Shown one piece after another: positions 54,688 through 61,711 of a stretch of DNA of 64,000 bases. The DNA is taken from NCBI RefSeq assembly GCF_044385915.1, contig NZ_JBISCC010000115.1, positions 62,001 to 126,000 of the forward strand, given 5' to 3'. The notes beneath the pieces were generated by a model. That model worked only from the letters and a program-made list of their open reading frames with translations, was not told the origin of the DNA and did not search any database. The position numbers and the translations under genes are program-made. Origin of the DNA: Thalassobellus citreus (lineage in GTDB: Bacteria; Bacteroidota; Bacteroidia; Flavobacteriales; Flavobacteriaceae). Position 1 is the first letter of the stretch. Each line of letters starts with the position of its first letter.

Positions 54688-54717
54688 AAGGCTGTCTTAA
54701 AAGACGGTCTTTTTTAT
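54688..54717 (+). terminator. Rho-independent terminator
   Basis: Stem AAGGCTGTCT (54688-54697) pairs with AGACGGTCTT (54702-54711), with G-U pairs and a 4-nt loop, and is followed by a T run. It lies between the small secreted protein and ruvX. Confidence 0.65.
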
Positions 54718-54749
54718 TTTAATACATTATTTTTGCATAAATTTTATAT

Positions 54750-55160
54750 ATGGCTCGCATTTTAGCAATAGATTACGGTTTAAAAAGAACAGGAATAGCT
54801 GTAACAGATGAGCTACAAATTATAGCTTCTGGCCTTACAACTGTAAATACTAAAGAATTATTAGTTTTTTTAAAAGACTATACTAGTAAAGAACAGGTAG
54901 AATTGTTTTTGGTAGGAGAGCCTAAACAAATGGATAATACAGCATCAGAGAGTGAGTCATTAATTTTGCCTTTTCTGGTTAAGTTAGAAAAGCAATTTCC
55001 TAATATACCTATGCAAAGAGTAGATGAGCGTTTTACTTCTAAAATGGCTTTTCAAACGATGATTGATAGTGGTTTGAAAAAAAATCAGCGTAAAAACAAA
55101 GCGCTTGTAGATGAGATTAGTGCAACGCTTATTCTTCAAAGTTATTTATATTCAAAATAG
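54750..55160 (+). CDS. ruvX: Holliday junction resolvase-like RuvX (YqgF)
   Basis: A 136-residue RNase H-fold protein of the YqgF family, linked to rRNA processing and possibly Holliday-junction cleavage. ILAIDYGLKRTGIAVTD at residues 4-20 carries the first catalytic Asp; VGEPKQMD and QRVDERFTSKMA hold further conserved residues, and VDEISATLILQSYL the last acidic one. The length is typical. A TATTTTTG box at 54728-54735 lies 14 bp upstream; def follows. Confidence 0.95.
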   Translation: MARILAIDYGLKRTGIAVTDELQIIASGLTTVNTKELLVFLKDYTSKEQVELFLVGEPKQMDNTASESESLILPFLVKLEKQFPNIPMQRVDERFTSKMAFQTMIDSGLKKNQRKNKALVDEISATLILQSYLYSK

Positions 55161-55211
55161 CTAAAAACTTAAAAAGTATATTTTAGTCATAAATACAGTT
55201 TCTAAATATTG

Positions 55212-55219
55212 TATTTTTG
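55212..55219 (+). promoter_or_regulatory. -7 promoter element for def
   Basis: TATTTTTG ends 24 bp before the def ATG at 55244. A longer reading frame opening at 55217 lies inside this box. Confidence 0.45.
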
Positions 55220-55243
55220 CAATTGATAACACATACCCTAATA

Positions 55244-55834
55244 ATGATTTTACCAATAATAGCATACGGAGACCCCGTTTTAAAAAAGAAAGCAGAAGAT
55301 ATTACTAAAGATTATCCTAAACTCGATGAACTTTTAACTAATATGTTCGAAACCATGTACAATGCTTTTGGTGTTGGTTTGGCAGCACCTCAAATAGGCT
55401 TGCCAATACGTTTGTTTTTAGTAGATACAAATCCTTTTTCTGAAGATGAAGATTTATCTGAAGAAGAGCAAAATAACTTAAAAGATTTTAAACGTGTTTT
55501 TATAAATGCAAAAATAACCAAAGAAGAAGGTGATGAATGGGCTTTTAATGAAGGTTGCTTAAGTATTCCTGATGTTAGAGAAGATGTATTTAGACAACCA
55601 AAAATAACCATTGAATATCTTGATGAAAATTTTAAGCAACATACTGAAACTTTTGATGGTTTAAGAGCAAGAGTTATTCAACATGAGTACGATCATATTG
55701 AAGGTGTTTTATTTACAGATAAACTTTCCACTTTAAAAAAGCGTTTAATAAAAGGTAGGTTGAGTAATATTTCAAAAGGGAAAATAAATGTAGATTATAG
55801 AATGCGTTTCCCTGCTCAAAAAAAGAGAAGATAA
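55244..55834 (+). CDS. def: Peptide deformylase
   Basis: A 196-residue metallo-deformylase that removes the formyl group from nascent proteins. All three motifs are intact: GVGLAAPQIG, EGCLSIPD and QHEYDHIEG, which provide the Cys and two His metal ligands and the catalytic Glu. The start at MILPIIAYGDPVLK is the usual one. A short acidic insert (EDEDLSEEEQNN) follows the first motif. It is followed by the DUF5606 gene. Confidence 0.97.
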   Translation: MILPIIAYGDPVLKKKAEDITKDYPKLDELLTNMFETMYNAFGVGLAAPQIGLPIRLFLVDTNPFSEDEDLSEEEQNNLKDFKRVFINAKITKEEGDEWAFNEGCLSIPDVREDVFRQPKITIEYLDENFKQHTETFDGLRARVIQHEYDHIEGVLFTDKLSTLKKRLIKGRLSNISKGKINVDYRMRFPAQKKRR

Positions 55835-55837
55835 TAT

Positions 55838-55868
55838 TTGCAAGACATCAATAAACAGATGATATTTG
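55838..55868 (+). promoter_or_regulatory. Promoter for the DUF5606 gene
   Basis: TTG at 55838-55840, a 20-nt spacer and GATATTTG at 55861-55868 resemble the phylum consensus with one mismatch in the -7 box. The ATG is 23 bp downstream. Confidence 0.45.
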
Positions 55869-55891
55869 CGCCTTTCAATAAAAAATAATTT

Positions 55892-56317
55892 ATGAGTTTA
55901 GATAAGATATTAGCAATAGGAGGAAAACCTGGATTATACAAATTAGTAACTCAAACCCGAGGTGGTTTTGTAGCAGAATCATTAATAGATAAAAAACGTA
56001 TATCTATAAGCGTAAGACAAAATGTTAGTGTTTTAAGCGAAATTGCTATTTATACCTTAACAGAAGAAGTGCCATTAAAACAAGTTCTTGAAACTATTAA
56101 AGAAAAGGAAAACGGACAACCAACATCTGTTAAACCTAAAGATGGTAAAGACAAATTAGAAGAGTATTTCTTTGGTATTTTACCAGAATATGATGAAGAT
56201 AGAGTATATGCAAGTGATATTAAAAAGGTTATACAATGGTATAATTTACTGCAACAACATAATTTGTTAGACGGTATTCAAGAGGAGCAAGAAGTTGTTT
56301 CTGATGAAGAAGAATAA
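55892..56317 (+). CDS. DUF5606 domain protein
   Basis: A 141-residue protein of the DUF5606 family, found mainly in Bacteroidetes beside def and ruvX as here. It starts MSLDKILAIGGKPGLYKLV, followed by TRGGFVAESLIDKKRISIS, which looks like a small SH3-like or beta-barrel nucleic-acid-binding fold. It then has EEYFFGILPEYDEDRVYASDIKKVIQWY and an acidic tail. Function unknown; an RNA- or ribosome-related role is only suggested by the neighbours. Confidence 0.85.
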   Translation: MSLDKILAIGGKPGLYKLVTQTRGGFVAESLIDKKRISISVRQNVSVLSEIAIYTLTEEVPLKQVLETIKEKENGQPTSVKPKDGKDKLEEYFFGILPEYDEDRVYASDIKKVIQWYNLLQQHNLLDGIQEEQEVVSDEEE

Positions 56318-56341
56318 AATAGAATGATTTTATATTAAAGA

Positions 56342-56367
56342 GCCTCCTAAATAAGGAGGCTTTTTTT
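56342..56367 (+). terminator. Rho-independent terminator
   Basis: Perfect stem GCCTCCT (56342-56348) with AGGAGGC (56354-56360), 5-nt loop, then T7. It ends the def-DUF5606 unit. Confidence 0.85.
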
Positions 56368-56416
56368 ATGCTTTTTTGTAAGCTTTAGGTACTCTTTCCG
56401 ACTTTTAAAAAGCTAA

Positions 56417-56437
56417 TTAAACAATAGTTTAACAATA
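56417..56437 (+). promoter_or_regulatory. Tandem 11-bp-phased direct repeat at the Crp/Fnr start codon
   Basis: TTAAACAATA (56417-56426) and TTTAACAATA (56428-56437) are direct repeats with 9 of 10 identity, 11 bp apart. The second runs into the A of the ATG. Each matches 9 of 10 bases of the half-site GTTAAACAAT found in the crtI inverted repeat. AT-rich chance similarity is possible. Confidence 0.35.
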
Positions 56438-57109
56438 TGAAATCAATTTGGTTTTTTGATGATGTAAATCTTTTTAGAAAACTATGCCCGCATAAATTTA
56501 AGGCTTATAAAACAGATCATAGTTTTGATGCCTATAAAAAGAAAGACTACATATATTTTGAAGAAGATAGTTCTAATAAGGTCTATTTAATAGAACGAGG
56601 TAAGGTAAAGATTGGTTATTATAGTGAAGATGGGGAAGAAGTTGTTAAAGCAATTTTAACCCGTGGAGAACTCTTTGGAGAAACGGCTATTCTTGGTGAA
56701 ACAAAACGTGAAGAATTTGCACAATCTATTGATAATTGTACAAATATATGTCCTATAAGTATTGATACTATGCATGGTTTGATGAGAGATAATCAAGCAT
56801 TTAGTTTTAAAATATATAAAATAATTGGGTTTAAATTAAAAAAATTAGAGAGACGTTTGCAGTTGTTATTGTTTAAGGATACAAAAGCACGTCTTCTTGA
56901 TTTTTTAGAAGACTTATGTGAAGATTATGGTTATGACTGTAAAAAAAACAGGAGACAAAGTAATCCCACACCCTTATACTCAGAAAGACATTGCATGTTT
57001 AATAGGAACTTCAAGGCCTACATTAAACATTCTATTAAATGAACTAAAAGAGGAAAAAGTGATTGAGTTTTCTAGAAAAGAAATAAGAATTTATAAAAAT
57101 ATTGCTTAG
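56437..57109 (+). pseudogene. Crp/Fnr family transcriptional regulator, split by a frameshift
   Basis: Frame one (56437-57042) encodes a cyclic-nucleotide-binding-type domain (VYLIERGKVKIGYY, GELFGETAILGE) and dimer helix (FKLKKLERRLQLLLF). It then runs out of frame after Cys168 at an A8 run (56941-56948) and ends in a short unrelated tail. The frame +1 (to 57109) continues the family correctly: KKTGDKVIPHPYTQKDIACL, then GTSRPTLNILLNELKEEKVI, the winged-helix DNA-binding domain. Removing one A restores a 223-residue protein of normal length. The cause may be a real mutation, polymerase slippage or a sequencing error; apart from the A8 both halves look intact. Confidence 0.85.
56941..56948 (+). 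other. A8 homopolymer at the frameshift site
   Basis: Eight consecutive adenines lie in the linker between the effector domain and the DNA-binding domain of the Crp/Fnr gene. Seven would keep the full-length frame. Such runs are prone to slippage by DNA or RNA polymerase. Confidence 0.9.
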
Positions 57110-57183
57110 TGTTAGATAGCTAACATTTTATATAAGTATCTAACTATACTTTTGAAGTATAAATAACTTTAAAAATAATAGTG

Positions 57184-58056
57184 ATGATAAAAAAAATGTT
57201 TTTTGCAATTTTAGCAACAGGAATTTTAGTAACATCTTGCGACAAGAATAATGAAGGTATGGCAAGTACCTCTGAATTGACCTTGAATTTATCAGGTTTA
57301 GAAGCATTAGGAGATGATTATGTTTATGAAGGGTGGATTATTGTAAATGGAGCACCAGTTTCTACAGGCACTTTTTCTTCAGTAACATTTCCGCAATCTT
57401 TTACAGTTGATGCTGATGAATTAGCAAATGCTACAAAATTTGTACTTTCTATTGAACCTGCTGTGGATTCAGATCCAGATCCAGCAGCTACTAAGATTTT
57501 AGCTGGCGATTTTTCAGGAGACCAAGCAAGTGTTAGTTCTAACGGAATTGTAGCAGACTTTGATGCTAGTTCTGGTAAGTATATTTTAGCAACTCCTACT
57601 AATGGTTCAAATAATGATGAGCGAAGTGGTGTATGGTTTTTAGACCTTTCAAGTGGATCGCCAGCAGTTGGTTTAGATTTACCCGTTTTACCTAACGGAT
57701 GGAAATATGAAGGTTGGTCTGTAATTAACGGTATACCTTTAAGTTCTGGTACATTTACAAATGTTGATGATTTTGATGACAACGCAGCAACAACATTATT
57801 TAAAGGTGATTTAGGAGATGGTCCTGCATTTCCAGGAGAAGATTATCTTCAAAATGCACCATCAGGATTAACTTTTCCAACAGATTTAAGAGGAGCAACC
57901 ATTGTTGTTTCGGTAGAGCCATATCCAGATAATAGTTCAGCACCATTTACATTAAAACCTTTAGCTCATGTTGTACCATCAGATGCAGTAGATCATGTTA
58001 CTTTAACAATGGGTACAGGGCCCGTTGTAAGTTTGTCAGGAAATGTTATGAGATAA
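57184..58056 (+). CDS. Lipoprotein with duplicated beta domain, function unknown
   Basis: A 290-residue lipoprotein: the signal ends LVTSC at about residue 18. The mature part holds two similar halves; each has YVYEGWIIVNGAPVSTGTF-type sequence (about 42-60 and, as WKYEGWSVINGIPLSSGTF, about 177-195) and ends with a strand containing VLSIEP or VVSVEP. The pattern recalls the RskA-like anti-sigma extracytoplasmic domains, but no membrane helix or anti-sigma domain is present. I choose the ATG at 57184 over the GTG at 57181. The frameshifted Crp/Fnr gene lies 74 bp upstream. Confidence 0.65.
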   Translation: MIKKMFFAILATGILVTSCDKNNEGMASTSELTLNLSGLEALGDDYVYEGWIIVNGAPVSTGTFSSVTFPQSFTVDADELANATKFVLSIEPAVDSDPDPAATKILAGDFSGDQASVSSNGIVADFDASSGKYILATPTNGSNNDERSGVWFLDLSSGSPAVGLDLPVLPNGWKYEGWSVINGIPLSSGTFTNVDDFDDNAATTLFKGDLGDGPAFPGEDYLQNAPSGLTFPTDLRGATIVVSVEPYPDNSSAPFTLKPLAHVVPSDAVDHVTLTMGTGPVVSLSGNVMR

Positions 58057-58084
58057 AATAATCAGATAATTTGTTTTGTTAGAT

Positions 58085-58124
58085 AAAAAGCATAGTTTCG
58101 ATATAGATATTATGCTTTTTTTAT
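58085..58124 (+). terminator. Terminator-like hairpin
   Basis: AAAAAGCATA (58085-58094) and TATGCTTTTT (58111-58120) form a perfect 10-bp stem with a 16-nt loop, followed by more T. It ends the lipoprotein transcript and lies before the start chosen for the thioredoxin gene. Confidence 0.6.
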
Positions 58125-58144
58125 TTAAAATTAAAAATGAACTA

Positions 58145-58705
58145 ATGAAAATTACAAAACAAAAAAGAAACAATATTATATTTTTAATAGTTATAGCCTT
58201 GTTCATTTTTCCGCAATCACGCCAGCCTATTCAAGTGTTTTTGCAAAAAGGGTTAGCTTTAATCAAATCTGTAACTGTTAACAACGAAAAATTAACTAAG
58301 ATTGATAGTTATAATTGGAATTTAATAGATGAAAATAATAACATTTATAATTTTGAAGAAGCAAAAGGAAAAGTGGTTTTTATAAATTTTTGGGCAACTT
58401 GGTGTCCCCCATGTATTGCTGAAATGCCAAGTATTCAGAAATTATATGAAGATTATAATACCAAAGTAGAATTTATTTTTATAACTAACGATTATTATAG
58501 CGAAATTAATCCGTTTTTAAAGAAAAATAATTACACTTTTAAAGTGTTTAGGCCACATGAGGCATATCCAGAATTTTTTAATATTTCTTCTATTCCTAGA
58601 ACATTTTTAATAGATAAAGAAGGTAATGTGGTTATAGATAAAAACGGAGCTGCAAATTGGAATAGTGAAAAAGTAAGAAAGACTATTGATAGTTTGTTGA
58701 ATTAG
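58145..58705 (+). CDS. TlpA-like thioredoxin-fold protein
   Basis: A 186-residue envelope thioredoxin. I start it at MKITKQKRNN because a terminator-like hairpin occupies the upstream part of the longer frame. A transmembrane anchor spans about 10-27. The thioredoxin domain has FINFWATWCPPCIAEMP with the CxxC redox pair and the cis-proline in SIPRTFLIDKEGNVV. TlpA/ResA-type proteins reduce periplasmic disulfides, for instance in cytochrome maturation; the target here is unknown. Confidence 0.85.
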   Translation: MKITKQKRNNIIFLIVIALFIFPQSRQPIQVFLQKGLALIKSVTVNNEKLTKIDSYNWNLIDENNNIYNFEEAKGKVVFINFWATWCPPCIAEMPSIQKLYEDYNTKVEFIFITNDYYSEINPFLKKNNYTFKVFRPHEAYPEFFNISSIPRTFLIDKEGNVVIDKNGAANWNSEKVRKTIDSLLN

Positions 58706-58753
58706 TCAATAACTGTAATTAGTTTTGTCTTAAATAGTAAAAAAAGAATAGGT

Positions 58754-59719
58754 ATGAAAATAGTAGTTTTAGATGGTTATACTTTAAACCCAGGAGATCT
58801 TAGCTGGGACACTTTAAAACAGCAAGGTGATTTGTTAGTTTATGACAGAACGCCATTTGATTTAGAAGAGATTATAAAAAGAATTGGTGATGCCGATATT
58901 GTTTATACCAACAAAACGCTTCTTCCAAAAGAAGTGATAACTAGGGTTTCAAATTTAAAATATATTGGTGTTTTAGCTACAGGCTATAATGTTGTAGATG
59001 TTCTAGCTGCAAAAGAAAAAGGAATTATAGTTACTAATGTTCCTGCATATAGTACTATTTCTGTTGCTCAGTTTACAATGGCTTTATTGTTAGAAATGTG
59101 TCATCATGTAGGAGATCATAATAATGCCGTGAAAAGCGGTAAATGGACAAAATCTTTAGATTTTTCTTTTTGGGATTCCCCTTTGGTTGAACTTCAAGGA
59201 AAAACAATGGGTATTATTGGCTTTGGTAGTATTGGGCAAGCTACTGCTAAAGTGGCACAAGCATTTGGTTTAAATATTTTATTTAATAATAGAAGTAAGA
59301 AACCAGAATTAGAATCTGATACCTGTAAACAGGTTGAGTTGGATACATTGTTTTCTAAATCAGATATTATAAGTTTACACTGCCCACTTTTTAAGAGTAC
59401 TGAAGGTATCATTAATTCTAATAATATTATGAAAATGAAAGATGGTGTAATGATTATTAATACAGCGAGAGGTGGTTTAGTGGTTGAGCAAGATTTAGCA
59501 GATGCTTTAAATTCAGGAAAAGTTTCTGCAGCGGCTGTTGATGTGGTTTCAGAAGAACCTATTAAAGCTGAGAATCCATTATTAAACGCCAAAAACTGTA
59601 TTATAACACCGCATATAGCATGGGCGCCTAAAGAAGCACGAACAAGATTAATGAATATTACAGTTAAAAATTTGGAGGCTTATTTAAACGGAAGTCCTAT
59701 AAATGTTGTAAATGCTTAA
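58754..59719 (+). CDS. D-2-hydroxyacid dehydrogenase (glycerate dehydrogenase-like)
   Basis: A 321-residue NAD(P)-dependent dehydrogenase of the 2-hydroxyacid family. The Rossmann loop GFGSIGQATA lies at about 155-164, and the catalytic Arg, Glu and His are in NTARGGLVV, SEEP and TPHIAWAP. It most resembles hydroxypyruvate/glycerate reductases. The last bases TTAA also form the stop of the converging lycopene cyclase gene, so the two transcripts overlap. Confidence 0.9.
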   Translation: MKIVVLDGYTLNPGDLSWDTLKQQGDLLVYDRTPFDLEEIIKRIGDADIVYTNKTLLPKEVITRVSNLKYIGVLATGYNVVDVLAAKEKGIIVTNVPAYSTISVAQFTMALLLEMCHHVGDHNNAVKSGKWTKSLDFSFWDSPLVELQGKTMGIIGFGSIGQATAKVAQAFGLNILFNNRSKKPELESDTCKQVELDTLFSKSDIISLHCPLFKSTEGIINSNNIMKMKDGVMIINTARGGLVVEQDLADALNSGKVSAAAVDVVSEEPIKAENPLLNAKNCIITPHIAWAPKEARTRLMNITVKNLEAYLNGSPINVVNA

Positions 59720-60408
59720 GATTTCGTTTTTGAATTCTGTATTAAATTAATAATAAATAGATTTAGAAGAATAAGTGTAAACGCATAAACGGTATCTTCA
59801 ATTGGAATGGTAAATAATCTGATGTTTAAATTTTCAGAATTGTTATACCAAACAACTTCATTTTCTATAAAGCTTCCTGTTAGTATACCGTTAACTATAA
59901 AAAAAGGAATCAGCATTATTAAAAAGGTGAGAAAAAAAGATCTTAAAAGTTCTGGGTTTTTAGTAATAACTATAGCTGTTAATAGGGCTGCTAAAATAAA
60001 ATTCACAAAAGTGTACCATTTATCATAATGGGATATTGAAATTATTAAAAATGCCAGAAGCAATAAATAAGAAATTGTTTTAGAAGTAGCTCTAGGTAAT
60101 TTTAAATTAGGAAAATAATGAAGTATTGAATAATGTGTAAATACGCATGCATACGGAATGCAAATAAAAAATAACCATTCTTCTAGAGGTAAGTTTAAAA
60201 TTTTTATATCTAAAAAGTAGGTTGAATTAAAGCCCCAAATGCCTTTAATTGTAAAAATAACATCCCATGGAATAAAAATAAGCATGCTTATGACAATGCT
60301 TAAAAATAATGGTTTCCAATAATTGTAGAATTTTAATTTAGGGTGAAAACTAAAAAGAAACGGGATAGATAATGAACCTAAATTTAATAGAAGGTATAAA
60401 TAATCCAT
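59716..60408 (-). CDS. Lycopene cyclase, two-domain CrtYcd-like membrane type
   Basis: A 230-residue integral membrane protein with about six to seven helices. Two lycopene-cyclase-domain motifs are visible: PLEEWLFFICIPYACVF at about 75-91 and the weaker IPIEDTVYAFTLIL at about 200-213. This corresponds to a fusion of the CrtYc and CrtYd halves that form beta-ionone rings on lycopene to give beta-carotene. It is the last gene of the crtI-crtB-crtZ-cyclase operon, 3 nt after crtZ. Confidence 0.88.
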   Translation of the reverse strand: MDYLYLLLNLGSLSIPFLFSFHPKLKFYNYWKPLFLSIVISMLIFIPWDVIFTIKGIWGFNSTYFLDIKILNLPLEEWLFFICIPYACVFTHYSILHYFPNLKLPRATSKTISYLLLLAFLIISISHYDKWYTFVNFILAALLTAIVITKNPELLRSFFLTFLIMLIPFFIVNGILTGSFIENEVVWYNNSENLNIRLFTIPIEDTVYAFTLILLNLFIINLIQNSKTKS

Positions 60409-60411
60409 CTA

Positions 60412-60861
60412 CTATTTTTTTAAATATTTAAAAGGAACAAATAGCATCCCAAAACATTCTCCGTCTTTCTTTCCTATATGTTTATGGTGCATTTTATGAG
60501 CGCGTCTTACACCTTTTGCATACCAATTATTAGCGTTTCTAAATAATTTGAAACGTTGGTGTATAAATATATCATGAACTAGAAAATATGATAAACCATA
60601 GGCGAAAATTCCTAAGCCTATAGGTAAACCTTGCCAAAAACTAGTGTGTTTCCAAAGTAAGAAGAAACCAATGCTAACTACAGCATAAAAAATAAAGAAG
60701 GTATCGTTACGTTCAAACCAACTATCGTGGTCCTTTTTATGATGGTCTTTGTGTAAACTCCATAAAAAACCATGCATAACATATTTATGTGTAAACCACG
60801 CCATAAATTCCATAAAGCAATAGGTAGCCAAAAAAACAAATATCCAAAGTAAAGTTTCCAT
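60412..60861 (-). CDS. crtZ: Beta-carotene hydroxylase
   Basis: A 149-residue membrane di-iron hydroxylase that adds 3-OH groups to beta-carotene, giving zeaxanthin. The His clusters are HKYVMHG (about 25-31), HKDHHKKDH (about 38-46), HDIFIHQRF (about 97-105) and HKMHHKH (about 120-126), the CrtZ pattern. It lies third in the carotenoid operon, 9 nt after crtB. Confidence 0.92.
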   Translation of the reverse strand: METLLWIFVFLATYCFMEFMAWFTHKYVMHGFLWSLHKDHHKKDHDSWFERNDTFFIFYAVVSIGFFLLWKHTSFWQGLPIGLGIFAYGLSYFLVHDIFIHQRFKLFRNANNWYAKGVRRAHKMHHKHIGKKDGECFGMLFVPFKYLKK

Positions 60862-60870
60862 GATTTAAAT

Positions 60871-61710
60871 TTACATTAAATTTAATTGGTATTTTACATA
60901 ACTACGCATTAAGAGTTCTATTTTTTTAGGATTAGAAACTCGTATTCTTGTATTTTTAATTTTCAACGCAGGCGTTTTTTTTAGTTTCTTTAAAAGTTGC
61001 CTATAATAACGATATGCCATAAATACGCCAAATTTAGCTTCAATAGGTAGCTTTTTTATACCGCTTAACCCTTTTTTAAAATCCTGTTCAATATCATCAA
61101 TAATTTGCTGTTTTGATGTTTCGTCTAAGTTTTTTAAATCTGTATTAGGGAAATAGGTTCTATTTAAACCTTCAAAATCTGCTTTTAAGTCTCTTAAAAA
61201 GTTGACTTTTTGAAATGCAGATCCTAAAGCCATAGCTGTATCCTTTAAAATTTCATACCTTTCATCATCTCCTTTAACAAATACTTTTAAGCACATCAAT
61301 CCAACTACATCTGCAGAACCATATATGTAGTCTTTGTACTCTTCATCAGTTAAATAATCTGTTTTATGTAAATCTAACCGCATACTTTTCATAAATGCAT
61401 CAACCAAATTTTTATCAATATTATTTTTATGAAACGTGTATTGAAACGAGTTTAAAATAGGGTTTAAACTTATCTTATCTTTTAAAGCGCTTTCTAAATC
61501 ATCAGTAAATTTATTGAATAGCATTTCTTTATCATAATCATGAAAAGAATCTACAATCTCATCAGCAAAACGTACAAAACCGTAAATATTATAAATATCT
61601 TCTCTAATAGTTTTATATAACATTTTAGTAGCAAGTGAAAAAGACGTGCTATATGTTTTAGTAACAAGCTTACTACAATTATAAGAAACCGTATCAAATA
61701 TTGCTTTCAT
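60871..61710 (-). CDS. crtB: Phytoene synthase
   Basis: A 279-residue trans-isoprenyl diphosphate synthase that joins two geranylgeranyl diphosphates head to head to form phytoene. The two aspartate motifs are FVRFADEIVDSFHD (about 46-59) and NFLRDLKADF (about 170-179); YxxxGSADVVGL near 129-140 is the third conserved region. It begins 1 nt after the crtI stop, so translation is probably coupled. Confidence 0.95.
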   Translation of the reverse strand: MKAIFDTVSYNCSKLVTKTYSTSFSLATKMLYKTIREDIYNIYGFVRFADEIVDSFHDYDKEMLFNKFTDDLESALKDKISLNPILNSFQYTFHKNNIDKNLVDAFMKSMRLDLHKTDYLTDEEYKDYIYGSADVVGLMCLKVFVKGDDERYEILKDTAMALGSAFQKVNFLRDLKADFEGLNRTYFPNTDLKNLDETSKQQIIDDIEQDFKKGLSGIKKLPIEAKFGVFMAYRYYRQLLKKLKKTPALKIKNTRIRVSNPKKIELLMRSYVKYQLNLM

Positions 61711-61711
61711 G

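Noticed and set aside
56918..57109. A separate 63-residue helix-turn-helix gene
   Set aside because: It is the frameshifted C-terminal domain of the Crp/Fnr gene and has no start signals of its own.
57324..57782. 152-codon open frame antisense to the duplicated lipoprotein
   Set aside because: The length follows from the codon bias of the sense gene. No motif, signal or conserved neighbour supports it.
59194..59592. 132-codon open frame antisense to the hydroxyacid dehydrogenase
   Set aside because: It covers the conserved Rossmann region of the sense gene and shows no protein-like features.
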